Part shown: piece by piece, positions 9,635 to 16,722 of the stretch | Layout of the letters: every line of letters starts with the position of its first letter | Position numbering within the stretch: position 1 is the stretch's first letter | Assembly (NCBI GenBank): GCA_026397725.1 | Contig: JAPLUI010000256.1 | Span: 1 to 53,995 of the forward strand | Length of the DNA stretch: 53,995 nucleotides | Reading direction: 5' to 3' | Source of the DNA: Verrucomicrobiota bacterium | GTDB taxonomy: Bacteria; Verrucomicrobiota; Verrucomicrobiia; Verrucomicrobiales; Akkermansiaceae | Position numbers and translations under genes: made by a program | Notes under the pieces: model-generated | Seen by the model: the letters and a program-made list of their open reading frames with translations, nothing else | Told to the model about the DNA's origin: nothing | Database searches by the model: none

Positions 9635-9727
9635 GGGGATATTCATCGAACGCGGCAATTCTGGGAGAAATGAGGTCCTACTGCAATAGCGGATAACAAA
9701 ATCAACGGATTACAAAAGACTTGCCGT

Positions 9728-9769
9728 TTTGGGAGCAGGAAGTCGTCAGTTCGAATCTGGCCGCCCCGA
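9728..9769 (+). tRNA. 3' half of tRNA-Pro (anticodon TGG), probable attachment-site duplicate
   Basis: The sequence reads as the last 42 nt of a tRNA-Pro: anticodon loop TTTGGGA (9728-9734), 3' anticodon stem GCAGG (9735-9739), variable loop AAGTC, T-stem GTCAG with loop TTCGAAT and stem CTGGC (9745-9761), acceptor CGCCCCG (9762-9768) and discriminator A. No CCA follows. The five bases before the loop (GCCGT) cannot pair with GCAGG, and no D-arm or 5' acceptor is present, so only the 3' half exists. A break exactly at the anticodon loop is the usual crossover for tyrosine-recombinase islands. With the tRNA on the plus strand, the island should lie to the left. Confidence 0.8.
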
Positions 9770-10001
9770 CTCTGCAACTCCATGAGTTACGCGGATTTGA
9801 AAGGTTAGACACAAAGCCCGCTCACCTTTCACTCACTTTACCGCCAGCAGTTGTATTCCAGACGAACGGATGCTGCCATGACATCTGTTGGGAACGCCGC
9901 GAGCGCCACAGCGCAGGGGACTGTGCCAGGGAAACTGCTGGTCGTCCGGGTGACGGGAAAGCTTTTCCTCATGTTCCGTTACTTGCCTTGGTTGTTAGAA
10001 T

Positions 10002-12938
10002 TCATTTCGTTTCGATATCCGCAGTGGCCGGGGCGAGGCCGTCGCTGATCGCAGTCACGCGGATATGGCCGGGCTTGCGGGTGGATTTGAGGATGGCGAG
10101 TCCGCAGCCTTGCCACGCCTTGCGTTGCGGTTGTTGGAAACTCTCGCGGCTGGAGGGATCGCCATTGCCGACCGCGGCCAGCACCCCGGGACCCTCGATC
10201 TTGATCCGCACCAGGTTGTTAGCATTGGGATTGAGCCGGCCCTGGGCATCCACCACTTCGAACGGCACATAGGCCAGCGACTGGCCGTCGGCGGCCATCG
10301 TGGTGCGTTCGGGACGCAGGCGGATGGCGGCCGGTTGGTCCGCGGATTCAAGCGTGCATTCGGCAATCGCCGTGCCGTTCTTATAGCCCACCGTCTTGAG
10401 GCTTCCCGGCTGATAGGGCACGCCGAATTCGGCACGGAACCGCTGATCGCGGGTGGTTGGTCGCCGCCCGATGCTCTTGCCGTTGAGGAACAATTCAATC
10501 TCATCGCAAGAAGCATAGATGCACACCGTCAGGATTTTCCCTTCCTGCCCGGGCCAAGTCCAGCTTGCCAGCACGTCGTCAGCGCCCCAGTCGTAGCGCC
10601 GGATATCACTGAACAATGGTTCGGGGCGGCGCACGAACGCGGCCAGCGCATCGTTGCCGAACAACGCGCCACGGTAATAGGACTGCGGCCGCCGCACGCC
10701 GGTCAGGCCGATGTCACCGCAATAGGCAACCGGCCAATAGACTGGCAGACCGAACCCGATCCAGCCGATCGACGACTCGCCGAGGTAATCCCAGCCGGTC
10801 CAGACGAAATCGCCGATCACCCACGGGCAATCGACGGCGGGCATCCAGTAATCGAAGTTTTGAGAGGCGAATGATTCGGTGCCGACAATCACCCGCGCGG
10901 GCACGCGGTCGTGGTCTTCGAGATAAGCTGTTTTCTGATAGTTATGTCCTTCGTTCCACTTGAGGGCATAGTTATATCCGACGACATCGAGGGCCGCCAT
11001 GAACTCGTCTTTCTTCGGGTTGACCCCCTGCACGCCGGAAGTGACGGGGCGGGTCGGATCCAACTGTTTCACGCGTTCGGCCAGCATGCGGGCGGTCGCG
11101 GCCACCGGCGGGCTGTCATTGCCGGGGATTTCGTTGCCGATGCTCCACAGGATGATGGACGGGTGGTTGCGGTCGCGCAGCAGCATCGAGTCCAGATCGC
11201 GTTGCCACCATGCGTCGAAGTAACGGCCGTAATCGTCGCCGTTCTTGCCACCCTTCCAGCAGTCGAAAGCCTCGTCCATGACCAGCACGCCCAACTCGTC
11301 GCAGGCGTTGAGAAACGCCTCTGAGGGCGGGTTGTGGGAACTCCGGATGGCATTGAAACCGGCCGCCTTGGTCAGGCGGACGCGCCGGTATTCGGCGTCA
11401 TCGCAGGCTGCGGCGCCGAGCGGGCCGTTGTCGTGGTGCATGCACGATCCCTTGAGTTTCATCGCTTGGCCATTGAGTTTGAATCCCGCCTTGGAATCGA
11501 AGGAAATCGAGCGGATCCCGAAGCGTTGGCTCACAGCATCCACCACCTTGCCCTTGACCATCACCTCACAAAGCGCCGTGTGAAGGATCGGCTCATCCAG
11601 CGACCAGCGTGCGGGATTGGTGATTTCGAACTGCTGGTCGAATTCATGCGTGCCGGCGGCCGCCACTTCTTGCGCCGCCTCGCCGGAGGCGAGCACCCGG
11701 CCGTCGGCCGTTAGAATCTTGGTGCGCACCCCCACCGCGACGCGGCCGTCCGAAGTGTTGGCGACCTGCGTGCGCAAGCGCAGCACCGCCATCTTGTCGG
11801 ACACCTCCGGCGTGGTGATGAACGTCCCCCACTGCGGGACATGCACCGGGCCGGTGCGGGTCAGCCGGACGTGCCGGTAGATTCCCGAGCCGGCATACCA
11901 CCTGCTGTTAGACCCCTCGTTTTTCACCTCGACGGCGATGACGTTGTCGCCGCCGGGGCGGAGGTGTTTCGTCAGGTCATAACCGAAACCGGTGTAGCCG
12001 TAAGGGTGGTTGCCCAGGAGCTGGCCGTTGAGCCAGACGTTGGCGTTCATATAGATGCCATCGAATTGGATGCGCACTTGTTCGTTCGATTGCGCGCCGG
12101 GAAGCGTGAAGTGCTTGCGATACCAGGCGGTACCGTTGAGGGTGAAACCGACGGAGGGGCCGTTAGGCGCCTTGGTGTCGAAGGGGCCGGAGCGGGTGTG
12201 GGGCATTTGTTCGCGGAAAATCCCGCCGCCGTAACCGTCATGGCGATAGACCCGCACGGCGACCATGTCGGAGCCGTCGCCGGTCACGAGTTCCGGCGGG
12301 ATCTGGTAATAACGGTCCTCGGTATCCGCGCGGCGAAACTCGGGGGGAAAGGCGCCGGTGCTGCCGACCATCACACCATTGACGAAGGTTTGGTCGGCGT
12401 CCTTGATCCAGCCCACGGCTAACAAGAATGCCTTGCCCTTCATGCCGGCGGGCACCTCGAACTTGCGCCGGTACCAGCCGTAGGACTTGTCATCCTTGTA
12501 CTGCGAATGTTCCTCCCACGCCGCCGGCAGGCGGACCTCCTGCCATTTCGAATCATCGAAACCGGGCGCCTTCCATGTCAGATCGTCGCCTTTGGCGAAG
12601 CGCCAGGTGCCTTTTGTCACCGCGAGCATCGGCCCGGGATCCGGCAGCGGATCTAGATCTTCGATGCTCCAGTCGTGCGGCAAGTCCACAGTCCGCCATT
12701 TCGAATCGTCGAAGCCGGGCTCGGCGGCACCGGCAGTGGCACCTTTCATGAAGCGCCAGCCGAAATCGAACGAGTGCTCGCGGATGGGAGCGACCGCCTG
12801 GGTTGGCATCTCCGCCGCAGGGGAAGAAGCGGCCATGCCCAGGCATAGAGCCAAGAGGCACAGCCGTCCCATCCTGGCCATTGCAAATAGAGTCATTCTG
12901 GTTGGCATGGATTTCATATTCATATTATCGCACATCAT
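10002..12938 (-). CDS. GH2 glycoside hydrolase (beta-galactosidase/glucuronidase type), exported
   Basis: This 978-residue protein has an N-terminal signal segment (LCLLALCLGMAASSPAAE, about residues 26-43). It then has GH2 sugar-binding jelly-roll domains, an Ig-like domain (about 365-470), the TIM-barrel, a DUF4982-like domain and a C-terminal GH2 Ig domain. The catalytic acid/base is E603 (SIGNEIPG) and the nucleophile E688 (VGTESF). The first jelly-roll is unusual: an extra copy seems inserted, with GFDDSKW at about 75 and again at about 126, spaced by exactly 51 codons. The start codon is uncertain because several Met codons precede the signal segment. It lies 12 bp after the fucosidase stop, so the two are one operon and probably act on the same fucose-containing glycan outside the cytoplasm. 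The exact substrate cannot be read from the sequence. Confidence 0.85.
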   Translation of the reverse strand: MMCDNMNMKSMPTRMTLFAMARMGRLCLLALCLGMAASSPAAEMPTQAVAPIREHSFDFGWRFMKGATAGAAEPGFDDSKWRTVDLPHDWSIEDLDPLPDPGPMLAVTKGTWRFAKGDDLTWKAPGFDDSKWQEVRLPAAWEEHSQYKDDKSYGWYRRKFEVPAGMKGKAFLLAVGWIKDADQTFVNGVMVGSTGAFPPEFRRADTEDRYYQIPPELVTGDGSDMVAVRVYRHDGYGGGIFREQMPHTRSGPFDTKAPNGPSVGFTLNGTAWYRKHFTLPGAQSNEQVRIQFDGIYMNANVWLNGQLLGNHPYGYTGFGYDLTKHLRPGGDNVIAVEVKNEGSNSRWYAGSGIYRHVRLTRTGPVHVPQWGTFITTPEVSDKMAVLRLRTQVANTSDGRVAVGVRTKILTADGRVLASGEAAQEVAAAGTHEFDQQFEITNPARWSLDEPILHTALCEVMVKGKVVDAVSQRFGIRSISFDSKAGFKLNGQAMKLKGSCMHHDNGPLGAAACDDAEYRRVRLTKAAGFNAIRSSHNPPSEAFLNACDELGVLVMDEAFDCWKGGKNGDDYGRYFDAWWQRDLDSMLLRDRNHPSIILWSIGNEIPGNDSPPVAATARMLAERVKQLDPTRPVTSGVQGVNPKKDEFMAALDVVGYNYALKWNEGHNYQKTAYLEDHDRVPARVIVGTESFASQNFDYWMPAVDCPWVIGDFVWTGWDYLGESSIGWIGFGLPVYWPVAYCGDIGLTGVRRPQSYYRGALFGNDALAAFVRRPEPLFSDIRRYDWGADDVLASWTWPGQEGKILTVCIYASCDEIELFLNGKSIGRRPTTRDQRFRAEFGVPYQPGSLKTVGYKNGTAIAECTLESADQPAAIRLRPERTTMAADGQSLAYVPFEVVDAQGRLNPNANNLVRIKIEGPGVLAAVGNGDPSSRESFQQPQRKAWQGCGLAILKSTRKPGHIRVTAISDGLAPATADIETK

Positions 12939-12949
12939 CAGGCTGATGG

Positions 12950-14902
12950 TTACGATTCGGGTTTGAATTCGATGGCGCGCACATTGATGGCCCGCCAGGT
13001 GGCGGCATCCTTGGCCCGGATCTTCACCTTGGCGGGACCGGCGGCTTTGATCTCGACCAGGCCGAGATCAATGGCAACGAAATCATCCCAGCCGCCGGTC
13101 TTGGCGGCGCGGCCCGTTAGCCGCTGATCGCCGATTTCGACGACGAACTCGCGACCGTCGTTTTGCGTCGCGCAAACGGCACTTACCCTGAATTTGCCGG
13201 GTGACGGGAACCGGACGTGCCACAGGGCGAAATCGTTCCCGCTATCCCAAAAGCCGAGGTTGGTCTGACCGCCCCGGTCTTCCGTACGAATGCCACCTGT
13301 GAGTTCCGCATCTAACGGACAGAGCGTCAACCGCCCTTGGGCATCAGGCGTGAGCGACGTGTTGGCAGGCTCAACCGGCACGTTGGTCAAGTCCGTGCCG
13401 GTGATTTTCACGCCCACGGTGAACTCGGAGATCCGGTCTTTCGGGAGCGTCACGAGCAGGCCCTCGGCGCTCTGATTCCATGCGGGTTTGCCGTCGCAGC
13501 CGAGGATGCCAACAGACTGGATGTTGTTGACGTTCTGGCCCTGGGGTTTGGCCAGCGAGCGGATCAGCAAGCGGCCGTCCTCGGGCCAGCCGAGGGCGAT
13601 GGCATAGAGGGTCGGCCCATTGGTGGTGAAGCGGATTTCCTTCGAGTTGTATTTGAAGTCCTCGCTGAACGAGCCGCCCTTGACCGCAACCGCGCTCTCG
13701 CCATAAACGGTCCACGGTCGTGATCCGAAGATGGCTTCGCCGTGGATCGCGTTCCAGGCGGCGAGTTGTTCGAGCATTGTTTCGACCTCCGGGTCGAGCG
13801 AGCCGTCCGGGCGCTGGACGACATTGAGGAGCAGGTTGCCGTTTTTGCTGACGTTGTCCACGAGCATGTGGATCACCCAGCTCACGGGGCGGAATTTCCA
13901 ATTGCGGTTGTAATACCAATCGCCGATCGAGGTGTCGGTTTGCCACGGGTTGGGATCGATCGCGGGCATGATTCCTCGTTCGAGGTCCTCGATCCAACGG
14001 CCCTCGCTCTTTTGTTTGCAGTTGTAAACCACCTCCGGCGTGCCGCCGTGGCGGGCGGCGTTCGAGTTATACAAATGGGCGATCATGCTGAGGCCGACCT
14101 CGTTGCCGAAGGGCACTCCGCCGTCGGTGTAGAGCAGGTCGGGCTGATAGTTGTCCACGAGTTCCTTGATCGAGGCATACCACTGGCGATGCCACTTCGG
14201 GTTGTTGCTATACCATCCGTTGTCGCCGGGCTCCGCGGGAAAATGATAGAGATCCTGGAAATCAGGATTCGCGCCGTCATAGGGCACGCCGGCCTGCGGC
14301 CCGTCCTGGTCCGCGCGGTGGCTGCTCTGGAACCAGGTGAAGCTGGCTCCAAGATGTTCGGACACGCCGAACTTCAGGCCGAACTTTTTCGCGGCCTTCT
14401 GCCACTCGCCCACCACGTCGCGCTTGGGTCCCATGTTGGCGGCGTTCCAGCGGTGGATTTTCGAGTCCCAGAGGAAGAAGTTATCGTGGTGCGAGCCCAT
14501 GCTGACGAAGTATTTGGCGCCGGCTTTCTGATAGAGCGACATCAGGCGCTCCGGATCCCACTTTTCGGCCTTCCACAACGGGATGATGTCCTTGTAACCG
14601 AATTGCGACGGATGGCCGTAGTGTTCCAGGTGATACTTGTAATGGCCGTTGCCCGGCTCATACATCCCGCGGGCATACCAATCGCCGTCCATCGGCACCG
14701 CCTGCGGCCCCCAGTGCGCCCAGATGCCGAACTTCGCATCGCGAAACCACTCTGGACAGCGGTAATCCTTGAGCGATTCCATCGTCGGTTTGAACCGACC
14801 GTCCGCGACGGGAACGTCAGCCGCCAGGGCGGGCAGCGCCGACAGGACGGCGGCTAACAGAAACGGGCGGGATTTGCGGTGGTGCATGGCGGATGGTTGC
14901 AT
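12950..14902 (-). CDS. GH29 alpha-L-fucosidase, exported
   Basis: A 650-residue protein starting at MQPSAMHH (14902; Met 14887 is the alternative). The signal peptide is about 11-28 (LLAAVLSALPALAA). GH29 hallmarks: WAHWGPQAVP near 61, SHHDNFFLWDS near 137, and the nucleophile Asp260 in LLYTDGGVP. The catalytic barrel runs to about 400. It is followed by a beta-sandwich and a C-terminal CBM-like domain (about 535-650, GGWDDFVAIDLG). Reaction: release of L-fucose from glycan ends by retaining hydrolysis. The open frame continues upstream to 15160, but the extra 86 residues lack a signal and cover the 41-bp regulatory element, so they were not included. First gene of the fucosidase-GH2 operon. 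It fits the fucose/rhamnose-type BMC located 12 kb away. Confidence 0.9.
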   Translation of the reverse strand: MQPSAMHHRKSRPFLLAAVLSALPALAADVPVADGRFKPTMESLKDYRCPEWFRDAKFGIWAHWGPQAVPMDGDWYARGMYEPGNGHYKYHLEHYGHPSQFGYKDIIPLWKAEKWDPERLMSLYQKAGAKYFVSMGSHHDNFFLWDSKIHRWNAANMGPKRDVVGEWQKAAKKFGLKFGVSEHLGASFTWFQSSHRADQDGPQAGVPYDGANPDFQDLYHFPAEPGDNGWYSNNPKWHRQWYASIKELVDNYQPDLLYTDGGVPFGNEVGLSMIAHLYNSNAARHGGTPEVVYNCKQKSEGRWIEDLERGIMPAIDPNPWQTDTSIGDWYYNRNWKFRPVSWVIHMLVDNVSKNGNLLLNVVQRPDGSLDPEVETMLEQLAAWNAIHGEAIFGSRPWTVYGESAVAVKGGSFSEDFKYNSKEIRFTTNGPTLYAIALGWPEDGRLLIRSLAKPQGQNVNNIQSVGILGCDGKPAWNQSAEGLLVTLPKDRISEFTVGVKITGTDLTNVPVEPANTSLTPDAQGRLTLCPLDAELTGGIRTEDRGGQTNLGFWDSGNDFALWHVRFPSPGKFRVSAVCATQNDGREFVVEIGDQRLTGRAAKTGGWDDFVAIDLGLVEIKAAGPAKVKIRAKDAATWRAINVRAIEFKPES

Positions 14903-14963
14903 GGGAAGGCGGGATGAAGGCAGCAGTTCGCAGGTGCAAGGTGGCGGAGCTTCGCAGAAAGCG

Positions 14964-15004
14964 CAATGGTCATAATGCGAAATGTGTTGTCTGTTTTGCG
15001 AAGG
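14964..15004 (-). promoter_or_regulatory. 41-bp operator/promoter element, copy 1 (fucosidase operon)
   Basis: On the minus strand this reads CCTTCGCAAAA, then CAGACA, then TTTCGCAT, ending CCATTG. It matches the element at 24249-24289 at 34 of 41 positions with no gaps. Two TTCGCA direct repeats are spaced 21 bp apart (two helical turns), the arrangement often bound by AraC-type dimers. It ends 62 bp before the chosen fucosidase start. The binding factor is not in this window. Role as operator is inferred; the similarity is seen directly. Confidence 0.6.
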
Positions 15005-15223
15005 CAAGGGAGGCGTGAGGTGGTGGGCTGGCGGACGACGCGGTGGTGGAAGTTGCGGGGTGCCTGCGCGAAGAATCGTGGATCGCCCGGTTCGAGGCAG
15101 GGTCTGCCCCCGCGTAAGAGATTCTCCGGGGTGGACCGCAGTCGGCTTGAGTGACACCACGATTTTGAATTATGAATGATGAAGAGGATTGGGCTGGCCA
15201 GGCGGCAATGGCCAGGCGGGTGC

Positions 15224-15251
15224 TTGACTTGGGCAGGTAATGCCGTAGATT
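15224..15251 (+). promoter_or_regulatory. Possible sigma70-like promoter of the two-gene cassette
   Basis: TTGACT (15224-15229) and TAGATT (15246-15251) are separated by 16 bp and lie just before the ATG at 15265. No ribosome-binding site is visible between them, so the transcript would be nearly leaderless. It is a consensus-like match only. Confidence 0.35.
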
Positions 15252-15264
15252 GGCTGCACCCAGC

Positions 15265-16215
15265 ATGGCCTCGCCGCTCCAGTTTTATCGCAATTTCCAG
15301 GCCTTGATGCGGCAGCATGGGATTCGGCATGTGCTGACCTCCGGCATGGCCTGTGTGGAATATGGCATCCAACAAAACACCAAGGATACCGATTGGATCA
15401 TTCATACGGATGATTTGGAACAACTCGTCGCCATGCTCTGCGAGTGTGAACGCGGGCTGACCGGGAACAATTGGGTGGTCTCCTACCGACCGCTGTTTGG
15501 GGCACCGTTGTTGAAGGAGTATCATCAAGGTGGGTGGACTTCGCACCTGGCGATTCGCGACGAACCGCTTGCCCCGGAACATCACTTGGATTTTTTCGGC
15601 AAAGCCCCCAGGCTCAAGGACGATGAGTGGCTGCCTCAAAGCGGTGGAATTGCCAGTAGAACCGTGGTGGCGCAGATGAAAAAGACCGATCGCGCAAAGG
15701 ATTGGCCAATCGTCAATGGACTGGCCATGCAAGTGTGCAATGAGGGCAACATGGAAGGCTTGCTCCATCTGCGGGAGCTTTCATTACTACGTCAATTCTG
15801 GAGTGATCTGGATGGTTCCGCGCGGGAACCACTCAGTGCGACCCGTCCTTTGCTTGGAAACCTGTCGCTTTGCGACGAAACTTATCTTGAGCGCTTGCTC
15901 ATGATCGAGCGGGGCATCTGGGAGGGTGTGAACCGCGAACGATACCTTGTTTACCAGCATGAATGGAAGCAATTTTACGGTCGCTGGCAACAGGATCAAG
16001 TCGGTCAATGGCCAAGTTCCGAGCCCTTCGCGCAACAGCATCGACGTGTCTCCGAGGCGGTCGTCGAGTGTCACCTGCCTGCGACTCCAATCCTCATGCC
16101 AGAGCAGAAACACGGGATTTTCAATCAAGGAATTCAGCGTGCGGTCGCGTTGTTGGCAGCAACACCCAAAGAACTTGAGGCCGTGCTTTTCCCACTTGAA
16201 GTGATCTTACCATGA
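15265..16215 (+). CDS. Uncharacterised protein with nucleotidyltransferase-like N-terminus
   Basis: A 316-residue protein (ATG at 15265, MASPLQFYRN). Residues about 12-50 look like a minimal nucleotidyltransferase start: helix FQALMRQHGIRHVLTSGMA followed by TKDTDWIIH, resembling the GG/S...DxD metal-binding pattern. I do not recognise the rest; it includes LDFFGKAPRLKDDEW and a helical C-terminal half. Its stop overlaps the start of the next small gene by 4 bp (ATGA), so the two are translationally coupled. Unlike its neighbours it uses TTA and CTA leucine codons side by side (about 15785) and looks lower in GC, so it may be acquired. It could be a toxin-antitoxin-like or nucleic-acid modifying pair, or a metabolic nucleotidyltransferase. 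The function is open. Confidence 0.65.
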   Translation: MASPLQFYRNFQALMRQHGIRHVLTSGMACVEYGIQQNTKDTDWIIHTDDLEQLVAMLCECERGLTGNNWVVSYRPLFGAPLLKEYHQGGWTSHLAIRDEPLAPEHHLDFFGKAPRLKDDEWLPQSGGIASRTVVAQMKKTDRAKDWPIVNGLAMQVCNEGNMEGLLHLRELSLLRQFWSDLDGSAREPLSATRPLLGNLSLCDETYLERLLMIERGIWEGVNRERYLVYQHEWKQFYGRWQQDQVGQWPSSEPFAQQHRRVSEAVVECHLPATPILMPEQKHGIFNQGIQRAVALLAATPKELEAVLFPLEVILP

Positions 16216-16415
16216 AGCCTCGAATTGACCAAGCGCTGCCTGAAATCTACTATGAAATCATCGCCCGTGACCTTGGTGAGGACAAGGCACGCTGGGCGCG
16301 CTTGCCTTATGCAGAGCGGATGAAGGAACTGGAGTGGTATCATGCCAGCTTCAACACCCCCGATGATCTGTCACTCTGGCCGGCTGAACTTGATGGCGGA
16401 GTGGATCGACCATGA
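16212..16415 (+). CDS. Small protein, partner of the nucleotidyltransferase-like gene
   Basis: A 67-residue soluble, charged protein that begins MKPRIDQALPEIYYEIIARD and has no signal or membrane segment. The ATG overlaps the upstream TGA (ATGA), which implies coupled translation and a functional link. The size and arrangement are those of an antitoxin or accessory subunit, but nothing in the sequence names a family. It is followed by about 300 bp of non-coding DNA, so the cassette ends here. Confidence 0.55.
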   Translation: MKPRIDQALPEIYYEIIARDLGEDKARWARLPYAERMKELEWYHASFNTPDDLSLWPAELDGGVDRP

Positions 16416-16722
16416 AATTCCACTTGGATTCTTGATTCATGATTCTTGAAAGCAAGCGACGGTCACAGACCGCCGCCACAGTAACGGAAGTGCGGGGCCA
16501 CCGTTGCGCACCGGCGGCCCTGCGGGGATCCGGAGAAAACCCATTAACTCCGGAAAGTGTTGTGTGTGTGAAGTGATCAGTGATGGAGCCACGACACTCA
16601 TGTCGTGTCTTCGGGCCTAGGTGAGGAGTATGTGTGAATGATTATCGATCGTTGATCGCGGATAGCGGAGGATCTTCCATCCTCTATCTTCGATCCGCAA
16701 CCATCGATATCTTCACACTGGC
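16416..16722. other. Non-coding spacer with hairpin 16658-16698
   Basis: Two converging transcription units end here. The clearest structure is a hairpin with GAGGAT (16668-16673), loop CTTCC, ATCCTC (16679-16684), flanked by GATAG/CTATC and outer GCGGAT/ATCCGC matches. It could end the LamG operon from the minus strand, but there is no T-run. A short GATCAGTGAT phrase at about 16575 matches the repeat at the end of the AlbA_2 remnant. Confidence 0.4.

Noticed and set aside
13742..14857. A 371-codon plus-strand open frame opposite the fucosidase
   Set aside because: Antisense shadow of a clear GH29 gene in GC-rich DNA.
14903..15160. Longer N-terminus of the fucosidase
   Set aside because: It would place the signal peptide about 90 residues into the protein and put the 41-bp shared element inside the coding region.
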